DNA from: JBBQCW01 sp038319025 | GTDB taxonomy: Bacteria > Actinomycetota > Thermoleophilia > Solirubrobacterales > Solirubrobacteraceae | Assembly: GCA_038319025.1 (NCBI GenBank) | Contig: JBBQCW010000007.1 | Coordinates: forward strand, 1 to 64,000 | Length of the DNA: 64,000 nt | Direction of reading: 5' to 3' | Shown: positions 7,664 through 15,692 of the stretch, piece after piece | Numbering within the stretch: the first letter of the stretch is position 1 | Layout of the letters: each line of letters starts with the position of its first letter | The notes under the pieces: generated by a model | Databases searched by the model: none | Told to the model about the DNA's origin: nothing | What the model saw: the letters and a program-made list of their open reading frames with translations, nothing else | Program-made: the position numbers and the translations under genes

Positions 7664-9826
7664 TTAGCCCGTGACGCGGACGTAGACGGTGGACGACTGG
7701 CCGTTTCGATAGGGGTACCCGTGCTCCTGCGGAAGTGCCGCGCGGAACGCGTAGGTCACGTCACCGCGGGTGTGTAGGAATCGGTAGCTGTAGCTCCACC
7801 GGCCGTGCGTGCTCGTGTGAGCGGTCGCGAATGTCTGCCAGCGGCCGCCGACCCGCGTCTGCAACTGGATCAGCTTGCCTCCCTTGACGTCGGTGCCGTG
7901 CACGATGCCGGAGAACCGGACGGTGTGGCCAGTGCGCAGCCGGCGGCGGCTGGCGCTCAACGAGCTTGCCCCGGCCACGCGCACCGTTACGTCTTGCTGA
8001 GAGGGGCGGACCGTCGGCGTGCCCTCGTACCGCACCCGAATGAACCGGCTCGGCCCGGCCGCGGTGCGGAACGCGAATCCTCCGGTACGCCCGGTGTGGA
8101 TCGCCTTCAGTGCTTTCCAGGGCGCTCCGGCCAGTGCGGTGCGCTGCATTACGGTGAGCGCCGCATGCACAACCGGGTGGTGCTGCTGGTCAATGAGCCG
8201 GCCGGTGAGCTTTACGCGGCCGTTGAAACGCATGTTCACCCGGGACCGGAGTTGTGCGGAGTAGGCCCCGGTTCGGTGGCCGGCGGTGAGGTGAGTGAGG
8301 GCACGGACGGGCAGCGAAACGCGCGCAGCGGTGCCGTCCGGGAGTTCGGCTGTGGACCGCTCGTTGCCCGCCTGATCAACGACGGTGGCACGCAAATCGT
8401 ATTTCCCGCTGCGCAGCGTCTCGTCGGGCACGACGGCGGCGACACCGGTGTCGGTTAGCCGGGTGGGCAGCGGTGTCCATGCGCTCGCTGCGGTTGGCTT
8501 GATCTCGACCGTGCCCGACGCTAGCCCCGAGGTGCCGTCTGAGGCCGAGACAGTGATATTCGTCGGGTTCGCTGGGTCAGCCGGTGCGAAGCTCGCGGTC
8601 GGGGCGTCGCCGTCAAAGCGAAGGTGCACCGGCGGGGCGGCGTTGCGGATGTCTGCGTTGCCCGCCGCGTCGTGCAGCCAGACGCGCAGTGTCCACGACC
8701 CGGCGTGCGGGACCGACAGGCCGCTCACGCTCTTAAGGCCCGCGGCCAGTTTGCTGCCGCTGGTGCATGGGTCGCTGCCGGTGTCGGGGCATATCTGCCA
8801 GTCGGTCCCAGCCACGGGTGCTCCGTTGTCTCCCGTCGGGTTGGTCCAGCCGACGCCGAACGAGTTGTCCGAGCGCCAGTTCTCCCCGCCGTCCACACTG
8901 AGGCCCTGCGGAGCGCCGGGGGCTGTGTTGTCGATCAGGACGGTCCGGGAGATTTGATTCGCGTTCCCGGCGGCGTCGGTGGTCTGCAGCGTGAGGCTGT
9001 GCGGGCCGTCGCTGACACTGCGCGTATTGACGTCGAATCCGTCGCCACCGTTCGGGCAGGGAGTCGGATGGGTGTAATCACACGAAGCGTGCTGGCCGCG
9101 TCCCGCGAGCTGCCCGTCGATGAGGACGACATTCTCCTGGATCCCGGTGTTGTCGGATGCGTCGAAGCTGACGTGCTGCACGCCGCCGATCCATTGGGCG
9201 TTCCACAGGCTGCCGGCTGGTGATCCGATGTCGGGCGGTTGGTCGTCCTCCACGCGGACGGTGGCGGAGTACAGCCGGGCCTTCGCGCCGACCGAGGGGT
9301 CCGCTCCCTGCGGGCAAGATCCGTACGCGCAGAACACGTCGATATAGAGCGACGCCGATCCCGGCACCGGAACCCACTCATTCACGCCCGAGATGGTGCA
9401 TGCGTCCAGTCCGCCGGCCGGGCAGCCCTTCAGGACCTGCGACCCGGTGGAGAGTGCGGCTTCCCAGTGGGCGTCCGAGCGCGAGAAGTCATACGAGGCG
9501 AGGATCCCGACTATCGAGGTTCCGGGTGGCGCGTCGAACTGTAGACGGGCCAAGACCCCTGGGCTGTTGCCCGCGTCCACGTACGCGGTGCGGGCGATGA
9601 GTCCGCGACTAGGGTCCCCGCCCGACGGGCACTGCGCATACGCCGCCACCGTCGGGTTGGTCACGAACGCCGACCACGCGTTGTTCGCGCCTCCCGCCGC
9701 GTCACAGGCAGGCACGTCAAACGTTCCCGCCCGCGCCACCGCTGGCGCCAGCACCGCCGCCGTCAGCGCTGCAGCAAGGCAAGCGATGACGAAGCGACGC
9801 GCAGCGAAGGTTGCGTGCGTGCTCAT
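7664..9826 (-). CDS. Secreted multi-domain Ig-like protein
   Basis: 720 residues. A signal peptide is plain (FVIACLAAALTAAVLAPAVARA, cleavage near residue 31). The middle holds Ig-like or fibronectin-like modules with the phrases DGPHSLTLQTTDAAGN, SWTLRVWLHDAAGNAD and YDLRATVVDQAGN. The C-terminal part has two modules of the carboxypeptidase-regulatory or transport-associated type (VKLTGRLIDQQHHPVVHAAL; HTVRFSGIVHGTDVKGG). Several Cys pairs in the first third suggest disulphides. Its ATG (9826-9824) overlaps the stop of the sigma factor gene as ATGA, so the two are translationally coupled. Likely a surface or matrix protein made under control of that sigma factor. A longer upstream frame is only a shadow of the sigma gene. 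Confidence 0.78.
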   Translation of the reverse strand: MSTHATFAARRFVIACLAAALTAAVLAPAVARAGTFDVPACDAAGGANNAWSAFVTNPTVAAYAQCPSGGDPSRGLIARTAYVDAGNSPGVLARLQFDAPPGTSIVGILASYDFSRSDAHWEAALSTGSQVLKGCPAGGLDACTISGVNEWVPVPGSASLYIDVFCAYGSCPQGADPSVGAKARLYSATVRVEDDQPPDIGSPAGSLWNAQWIGGVQHVSFDASDNTGIQENVVLIDGQLAGRGQHASCDYTHPTPCPNGGDGFDVNTRSVSDGPHSLTLQTTDAAGNANQISRTVLIDNTAPGAPQGLSVDGGENWRSDNSFGVGWTNPTGDNGAPVAGTDWQICPDTGSDPCTSGSKLAAGLKSVSGLSVPHAGSWTLRVWLHDAAGNADIRNAAPPVHLRFDGDAPTASFAPADPANPTNITVSASDGTSGLASGTVEIKPTAASAWTPLPTRLTDTGVAAVVPDETLRSGKYDLRATVVDQAGNERSTAELPDGTAARVSLPVRALTHLTAGHRTGAYSAQLRSRVNMRFNGRVKLTGRLIDQQHHPVVHAALTVMQRTALAGAPWKALKAIHTGRTGGFAFRTAAGPSRFIRVRYEGTPTVRPSQQDVTVRVAGASSLSASRRRLRTGHTVRFSGIVHGTDVKGGKLIQLQTRVGGRWQTFATAHTSTHGRWSYSYRFLHTRGDVTYAFRAALPQEHGYPYRNGQSSTVYVRVTG

Positions 9827-11229
9827 CCTTTGAAGAACTCCCCTTGCGTCGAGCCGCCGCTTCCGCTGCTTGCAGGGCTTGGGCTCGGAAAGGACTGTGC
9901 GGGCGGGCTCGTCGTGCCCGTCGGCGTGAAAGGCGTGCTCGCGGGCGGCGAAGCGGCCGCGTTCGAGGATGACTGGCTCGGGTTCGAGCTGCTCGAAGAC
10001 TTGTGATGGGCAGCCATTGTGTGGTTGCGGCGCGTGGGCGTTGCCTTCTTCTGCGGTGTTGTGTGCGTGGCCGGGGCGCTGATCGCCATACCCAGCGACC
10101 GCACGTCCAGCGAACCCACCGGTACGTGACCGGCCGCAGCTGGCAGCGGCCGGGGCTGCTTGACGACCGCAAGGTACGCGCCGGTGCCAAAGCCCATAAC
10201 CAGCAGCGACAGCGCGCTCGCCAGCGCCTTCTTCGCGCCGGCCGGCGCGAATAGCCCCTTCCCTGCCTGCGCAGCCGCTGACGCGGACGCGCCGGCCTTG
10301 GCCGACGCTTTCGTCGCCAGTGCCTGGGTGCCAAAGAGGAATGGCAGCGCGAGGATCACGCGCTGCCCGTTGGCGGCGAACACGCGCCGCTCGCGGCACA
10401 GCGCCTGACACGGAGCGCAGTGAGTGAGATGGCGGCGTGCCAGGCGCTTCTCCCGTCCGCCCAGCCTGCCGTCCTGAAGCGCGTAGAGCCGGGCGAGCTC
10501 CTCGTCTTCGATCTCGATGCCGATCGCGTGCTGGACGATCGCGTAGAAGAGCTTGCGCGCGACGTGCAGCGACTCATAAACCGTCCCCGGGTCCACACCG
10601 AGCTCGGCCGCCAGCTCCTTCTGGTCGCGGTCCTGCCCCTCGACCGCGACGAGCACGATCACTTCGCGTGGTGTGAGTGCGCCGAGCCCGGCGAGCAGGA
10701 CCGCACGGGTCACCATCGCCCGCTCCTCCCGAGCGCCCTCGCAGCTCTCATGGACCATCGCGCCATCGACCGAGGCCTGCATGCGCCGGTCGCGAAACGG
10801 GACGTCCTCATCATCACCGCGCGCGTCGGCCGTGAAGTCATGGGAGACGGTCGCCCAATTGCGCTTGCCGCCCCGGCCGTGGCGGCCGTGCACGGTGCGC
10901 AACGCGTCGATAGCCGCGCTCTTAAGGCAGCGGTACGCGCGCTCTGCGCGCTCGTGCTTATCGGCCTCGTGCAGCGCCGGCCACTCCTTCAGCATCCGGA
11001 TCACACCGGCCTGCAGCGCGTCCTCAACTCCGACCCGGCCGCCCCTGCCCTCGGCGTCCCCACCGAGCTTCCCGACCAGGTAGCGCTCGAAGTCCCGGAC
11101 ATTCTCCAGATAGAACGACTCAAACGCCCGATCCAGCTCAGAGGAGGAAACCGCGCCCATACCCCCTATCCCGGTCAGAGCATCCAAAGCCTTGGACGTC
11201 TCTCGGGGCATTGGCGCAGACACGCTCAC
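9823..11229 (-). CDS. ECF-like sigma factor with fused zinc-finger-like and membrane segment
   Basis: An RNA polymerase sigma-70 family protein. A region-2-like domain is seen at ELDRAFESFYLENVRDFERYLV through RCLKSAAIDALR, and a region-4 helix-turn-helix at LTPREVIVLVAVEGQDRDQKELAAELGVDPGTVYESLHVARKLF. Unlike ordinary ECF factors it continues: an RHLTHCAPCQALC segment (HxxxCxxC, as in zinc-binding anti-sigma domains), an Ala-rich linker, one membrane helix (ALSLLVMGFGTGAYLAVV), then about 100 residues of Ser/Pro/Thr-rich tail. This suggests a sigma factor carrying its own membrane-bound control domain. Start uncertain: GTG at 11229 has a modest GAGG; ATGs at 11211 and 11160 also fit. Coupled to the secreted protein downstream. 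Confidence 0.8.
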   Translation of the reverse strand: MSVSAPMPRETSKALDALTGIGGMGAVSSSELDRAFESFYLENVRDFERYLVGKLGGDAEGRGGRVGVEDALQAGVIRMLKEWPALHEADKHERAERAYRCLKSAAIDALRTVHGRHGRGGKRNWATVSHDFTADARGDDEDVPFRDRRMQASVDGAMVHESCEGAREERAMVTRAVLLAGLGALTPREVIVLVAVEGQDRDQKELAAELGVDPGTVYESLHVARKLFYAIVQHAIGIEIEDEELARLYALQDGRLGGREKRLARRHLTHCAPCQALCRERRVFAANGQRVILALPFLFGTQALATKASAKAGASASAAAQAGKGLFAPAGAKKALASALSLLVMGFGTGAYLAVVKQPRPLPAAAGHVPVGSLDVRSLGMAISAPATHTTPQKKATPTRRNHTMAAHHKSSSSSNPSQSSSNAAASPPASTPFTPTGTTSPPAQSFPSPSPASSGSGGSTQGEFFKG

Positions 11230-11702
11230 CTCAACGGCCGCCCACGGAGGTGCACGCTTCATCAAACAGGGAGCGCCCCGTCTCGCAGGGCGGGCGATGG
11301 CGACGCGAGAGCGCCGCCCTCCGAAATCCACGAGGGCAGCGACGGACTGCGGTTGCCGCCCCAGCTATACGTCGTTCACCGGGCCAGTCATCGGCTATCT
11401 CAGGCTCCTAAGTCTTCGGGCACCGAGTGGTACCCGCAATCACCGGAGCGCAACCCACGCCGAGCTACTGAGGTGGACTCCAGTGTTTGCGGACTGCCGC
11501 GAACTGCTCTTGGGAACGCGACGGGCGCGAGCAGCGCCGAATGGCAACGGCCGACTCGAGCGCACGCTGTTCCGCAATTTCACCATGTGAACATTCGCTA
11601 GTAGAAACGCGCGCCCCGCAGCCCTGTGATGGTGAACGTGGCTGCGCCACCTGCGGGGGCTGTGGGTCCAAGGATCTTTGGGGTCAGACCGGGGAAGGGG
11701 GT
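11230..11702. other. Divergent intergenic region, no gene seen
   Basis: This stretch separates the minus-strand sigma-factor unit from the plus-strand conjugation operon. Open frames here have shadow-like, Arg/Ser-rich products. The end (11690-11700) carries the GAAGGGGG ribosome binding site of the ArsR-type gene. The promoters of both units should lie here, but I cannot mark clear -35/-10 boxes. Confidence 0.5.
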
Positions 11703-12155
11703 ATGAGCACTTCTTCTCAGGTTTCCGTCCATGTCGATTGCGCAGCGAAGGGCTGCGTGCAGCGCCCCGCCGGGGGCGCGTGTTCGGTTGGGTCGCAGGT
11801 GGAGGTCCGCCATGTCGCTGGCCGGATGCGGCTGCTCGGGCATCCGATGCGGCTGATGATCGTGCGCGAGCTGCACGACCGGGGCGATGCCAGCCTCATT
11901 GAGCTGGGCGACCGCCTGCCCGGTACGGCCCAGGCGGTGCGTTCGCACGTCACCGCGCTCTATCGCTACGGGGTGATCTGCCGGACCGACGAGACCGGGC
12001 CGGCTCTGTTCGGTCTTGCCAATTGGGCGGACGGGTGGCTAATCGAGCAGTACGCCAGCCGCCTACGCACGAAGCCCAACAAGCGCTCGGTCGAACCGAC
12101 GGTGACGGCCAGCCCAGGCCGCCGTCCTTCCTCCCGGCTGGGGGTGCGGTCATGA
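11703..12155 (+). CDS. ArsR-type winged-helix regulator
   Basis: A 150-residue DNA-binding protein. The winged helix is seen in RMRLLGHPMRLMIVRELH, then ELGDRLPGTAQAVRSHVTAL (recognition helix), then YGVICRTDETGPALFGLA (wing). The N-terminal 35 residues contain three Cys (VDCAAKGCVQRPAGGAC) that might sense metal or thiol stress; this is inference. The ATG at 11703 follows a strong GAAGGGGG site. It is the first gene of the conjugation operon and overlaps the next gene by ATGA, so it probably controls transfer genes. A longer upstream reading is Cys/Arg-rich and unlikely. Confidence 0.75.
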   Translation: MSTSSQVSVHVDCAAKGCVQRPAGGACSVGSQVEVRHVAGRMRLLGHPMRLMIVRELHDRGDASLIELGDRLPGTAQAVRSHVTALYRYGVICRTDETGPALFGLANWADGWLIEQYASRLRTKPNKRSVEPTVTASPGRRPSSRLGVRS

Positions 12156-12475
12156 AGCCCCCTCTCTCCCCCAGACGATTCCTGACGGTCACAGTGCTAA
12201 TGGCGGCCCTTATGCCAGTCGCACTCTTCTTACCGGACGCTGCTTTGGCGGCTGGCAATGACGTTGGTAAGAACCTGGGGACGCTGCTGCGTCATTACGC
12301 CAGCGAGCTGTACGCCGGGGTGATCGCGATCGTCTCGGTCGTCTTCCTGCTCAACCGCCGGTACGGCGAGCTGGGGATGTTCATCCTGGCCGCGGTCCTG
12401 GTCGCGTGGCTGGTGTTCAGCCCCGACGAGGTAGCTAACGCCGCGCGGTCGATCGGCAAGCAGGTCCTGCGATGA
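12152..12475 (+). CDS. Small two-TM conjugation protein (pilin/VirB2-like position)
   Basis: 107 residues: a signal-like helix (FLTVTVLMAALMPVALFLPDAALA), then a mature part with two hydrophobic helices (YAGVIAIVSVVFLL and MFILAAVLVAWLVF) separated by NRRYGE, and a short helical tail. The layout resembles small VirB2/TrbC-type or TcpD-like membrane proteins of type IV secretion. The start ATG overlaps the regulator stop (ATGA) and the end overlaps the TcpE-like gene. Family assignment is by layout and neighbours rather than by a diagnostic motif. Confidence 0.6.
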   Translation: MKPPLSPRRFLTVTVLMAALMPVALFLPDAALAAGNDVGKNLGTLLRHYASELYAGVIAIVSVVFLLNRRYGELGMFILAAVLVAWLVFSPDEVANAARSIGKQVLR

Positions 12476-13182
12476 GCGCCGCCGTCGAAGAGCCGACGGT
12501 GGTTCGCTCCTATCAGCGGATCTTTCGTCCTGACCGACGGATCTACCAGGTCGACGGACGTACCCTCCCCATCCCCGGCGGGATCCCGCTGCGTTGGCTG
12601 GGGTGGGCGCTGTTCAGCTTGCTCGCCGGGATGTTGCTCGCCAGCGGCACCCGTCTTACGGCTGTCGCGCTGGCCGGGGCGGCCGGGCTGCTCGCGGTGC
12701 GGGCGGGGCGGGCCCGTCTTGCTCCTGCTCTTGGGGCGGCTGCGGTCCTTGGCTGTGTGGTGGTCGGCGAGATGATGAGCACGGTCGACTGGCCGATGCG
12801 CCTGATCGTGATGCCCGCGCTCGTGGCGACGGTGATGACGCAGGTCACTCCCGACGGGCGGGCCGTGCACCGTTATCTCGCCGGGTGGGTGCGCGCGCGT
12901 CTGCAGGGGTGGCGGTCGATCGGCGAGTCCACCAGCGATGTCGGCCCCGAGCACCGGACCTCCCACACCGTCCGCGTCGCGCCTGATGAGCACACGCCTA
13001 TCCTGCTCCGCGCGCGAATTGACGGACCGGCGATGGTGATGTTCGCGCGGCCGGTGTGGGTGCGACGCGGCCGTCGCGCACGCGTAACGGTTCGTCCGCT
13101 CGACACCGCAAGCGGAGCGCGTGGTCTGGTGCTGGACGATGTCCGGCTGGCGCAGGGTGAACGACTCATGGTGCGCCCATGA
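12472..13182 (+). CDS. TcpE-like conjugal transfer membrane protein
   Basis: 236 residues. The start SYQRIFRPDRRIYQVDGRTL followed by PIPGGIPLRWLGW is the usual opening of TcpE/PrgI-type proteins of Gram-positive transfer systems. Up to four membrane helices follow between about residues 43 and 122, then a soluble C-terminal domain of about 90 residues (PILLRARIDGPAMVMFARP). In known systems TcpE sits in the membrane complex with the VirB4-like ATPase, whose gene comes next with a 4-base overlap. Confidence 0.72.
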   Translation: MSAAVEEPTVVRSYQRIFRPDRRIYQVDGRTLPIPGGIPLRWLGWALFSLLAGMLLASGTRLTAVALAGAAGLLAVRAGRARLAPALGAAAVLGCVVVGEMMSTVDWPMRLIVMPALVATVMTQVTPDGRAVHRYLAGWVRARLQGWRSIGESTSDVGPEHRTSHTVRVAPDEHTPILLRARIDGPAMVMFARPVWVRRGRRARVTVRPLDTASGARGLVLDDVRLAQGERLMVRP

Positions 13183-15692
13183 CCGGCTCTGCTGAGGTAG
13201 TCGGGCTGCGGTACGCCAGGCGCAACGTCCTCTTCGGACCCTCTGGTTCAGCCGCCGCCCTTTATCGGCTGGACATGAGCACATACCCGCTGCTCGGCGT
13301 CGGTGAGAAGCAGGCATTGGCCGCTCGGCTGGAACGGTTGGCGTGCTCGGTCGGCGCGGACTTCTCGCTGTGGCGCGTGCATCGCGCCTACCCCGCCGAA
13401 CGCTACCTGCGCGAACTCGAGCGAGCGGTCGACCGTCGCGGTCAGAGCCCTGAGGCCTGGCGTACGTTTCTCGCCGCCCACGAGCAGCGGCTGCTGGAGC
13501 TGGACTGCCACGTCCCCGCGGTGTACCTGAGTGTCGCGCTGTCGACCGAGCGCACCCAGCGGCCCGGCGCCGGCTTCATTGCCCGGCTGGATGAGGCGCG
13601 GGACCGCGTCACCGCCCTCGGGTTCGCGCGCCGCGGCGGCACCGCGACGGTCACCGGCCGTTCGCTGCATGCGCTCGCATTGGCCGAGCAGCGCCTGGCC
13701 CAGCGACTGAGTCAGGTGGTGGGGTTGCGTCGGGCTCGCACGAGCGAGTTGCAGTGGCTGTTGCGCCGCGCGCCGATGCGCGGCATCGGCGAACCCGTGA
13801 ACGAGCAGTACTGGCAGCCCGACGCCCTCGTCATCCGCCCCGACAGCAACGACGGCGCCACTGACCGAGATGCGGCTGAGGTCAGCTACGAGCCGCTGCA
13901 GTCAGATGTTTGGCGGCTGGTTCGCGAGCCGATGCGCGAGGAGCCCGACCATCCGCCGGGCCTGTACGTCCGTCACGAGAGCGGCGACAGCTTCCAGGCC
14001 TTCCTCACGCTCGCCGGACTGCCGGAAGAGGCCCTCTTTCCCGGCCCCGCGTCGGAGTTGCTGCATGCGCCGATCGACGCCCTGGGGTTTGCGGTCGACG
14101 CGGTCCTTCACGCCCAGTGGATCGGGAACCGTGAGGCGCTGGCGCAGGTCCGCAAGCGGATCGTGGACGTTGAGCAGGTCCACCGTGACCAGCAGGCCTC
14201 CCGCCACGGTGCCGGCTGGAAAGCCGAGGATGACCGGCTGCTTGCTCGAGAGTACGAGTCGATCCTGCAGTCCGCCAGCCACCCACCGATGCTCAAAGCG
14301 TCGATCTCCCTCGCGATCGGGGCCGGCAGCCGGGAGGAGCGTGAGCGGCGCGTCGAAGCGCTGCGCGAGCAGTACGGCGACCTCAGGTTAGAACGACCCC
14401 GGGGGTTGCAGGAGCAGCTGTACTTTGACCATCTGCCTCGCGCTGACGGCGGCAGGACCCGTGACTACGTGCAGCAGATGACGGTGGCGCAGTTCGGCGC
14501 GATGGTCCCGACCGCCAGCACCCAGGTCGGCGACCCCAGTGGCGTCTACCTGGGGTACACGACGGTCGGCGGCCGCCGTCCGGTGCGCTACGACGTGACC
14601 GCCCCGTCGCGGGAGTCCCGCGCGTCCGCCGTGCTCTTGGCCGGGACGCTGGGCTCGGGGAAGACGGTGGCCGCGCAGCTCATCGCGTACGGGGCTGAGC
14701 GGCGTGGCGGCCTCATCATCGACGTGGACCCCAAGCCCGACCACGGCTGGGAGAACATCCCCAGCCTGCAGGGCCGCGTGGACGTGCTGGAGCTGACCGG
14801 CAGCGAACAGCAGCGCGGCAAGCTTGACCCGCTCGCAATCGGCCTGGAGGAGCTCAGGGAAGAGCTCGCGGCGTCCTATCTGCTGGACCTGCTTCGCGAT
14901 CCGCCGGCCTCGTGGGAGATCGTGGTGCAGCGCGCCGTACGCGACGTCGTCAGGGCCGGAGGGCGCGGCTGCCTACTCGTCATAGACCGCCTGCGGGAGA
15001 TGGACTCCTCCTCGGCGGTAGAGGTCGCTGACGCGCTCGAAGTCGTGTCGGACTTCGGACTGGCGCGTCTGGGCTTTGGCAACGGGACCACTGACCTGGC
15101 GGTCGCGGCGAAGGCCGTTACGACGATCCGCACCCCTGGCCTCACGCTCCCTGAACCCGGGGTCCTGAGGGAGAGCTACACCCGCTCAGAGCGGATTTCC
15201 GTCGCGACGCTGTCGCTCGTCGCTGCGCTCGCGTTGCGGCTGGCATGCACCGATCGCTCGCGCCACAAGGTCGTGCTGCTCGACGAGGTGTGGTTCCTGC
15301 TGGCCTCCGCACAAGGCCGCGCTTTGGTCAACCGGCTGGTGCTGCAGCTTCGCGCGTTCAACGCCACCGTCCTGTTGCTGATCCAGCGCCTGTCTGACGT
15401 CAAAGACCTCTCCGAACTGGTCGGGACGTTCTTCGTATTCGGACAGGACGGCAACCAGGCCGCCCAGGCCGGCCTTGAGCTAGTCGGGGTGCAACCCACC
15501 CGCGAGCGGATCGCCCGACTACGGGACGCCCGCCCCGGCCGGTGCGTGATGCGCGACCTTCAGGGCCGCACCGCGTGGGTGCAGATCGACCCGACCGACC
15601 CCACGCTGCTCGACGCGTTCGACACCACCCCGCCCGAACAAGCCACCGACTCCCCGCATGAGCAGCCCGACGCGAGCGAGGTGGTGTCATGA
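13179..15692 (+). CDS. VirB4-like conjugal transfer ATPase
   Basis: An 837-residue ATPase that powers assembly or transport in type IV secretion. The N-terminal half is the variable VirB4/TraE/TcpF-like domain. The C-terminal half is the motor: Walker A in LLAGTLGSGKTVAAQL (about residue 490), a following Asp-rich strand (GGLIIDVDPKPDH), and Walker B in KVVLLDEVWFLL (about residue 698), then ATVLLLIQRLSDVKDLSE, which resembles the motif after Walker B in VirB4/HerA proteins. Length is close to that of other family members. Both ends overlap neighbours by four bases. Confidence 0.9.
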   Translation: MTGSAEVVGLRYARRNVLFGPSGSAAALYRLDMSTYPLLGVGEKQALAARLERLACSVGADFSLWRVHRAYPAERYLRELERAVDRRGQSPEAWRTFLAAHEQRLLELDCHVPAVYLSVALSTERTQRPGAGFIARLDEARDRVTALGFARRGGTATVTGRSLHALALAEQRLAQRLSQVVGLRRARTSELQWLLRRAPMRGIGEPVNEQYWQPDALVIRPDSNDGATDRDAAEVSYEPLQSDVWRLVREPMREEPDHPPGLYVRHESGDSFQAFLTLAGLPEEALFPGPASELLHAPIDALGFAVDAVLHAQWIGNREALAQVRKRIVDVEQVHRDQQASRHGAGWKAEDDRLLAREYESILQSASHPPMLKASISLAIGAGSREERERRVEALREQYGDLRLERPRGLQEQLYFDHLPRADGGRTRDYVQQMTVAQFGAMVPTASTQVGDPSGVYLGYTTVGGRRPVRYDVTAPSRESRASAVLLAGTLGSGKTVAAQLIAYGAERRGGLIIDVDPKPDHGWENIPSLQGRVDVLELTGSEQQRGKLDPLAIGLEELREELAASYLLDLLRDPPASWEIVVQRAVRDVVRAGGRGCLLVIDRLREMDSSSAVEVADALEVVSDFGLARLGFGNGTTDLAVAAKAVTTIRTPGLTLPEPGVLRESYTRSERISVATLSLVAALALRLACTDRSRHKVVLLDEVWFLLASAQGRALVNRLVLQLRAFNATVLLLIQRLSDVKDLSELVGTFFVFGQDGNQAAQAGLELVGVQPTRERIARLRDARPGRCVMRDLQGRTAWVQIDPTDPTLLDAFDTTPPEQATDSPHEQPDASEVVS

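Noticed and set aside
9827..10411. N-terminal extension of the secreted Ig-like protein
   Set aside because: It is the sigma factor gene read in another frame. The signal peptide and ATGA junction place the true start at 9826.
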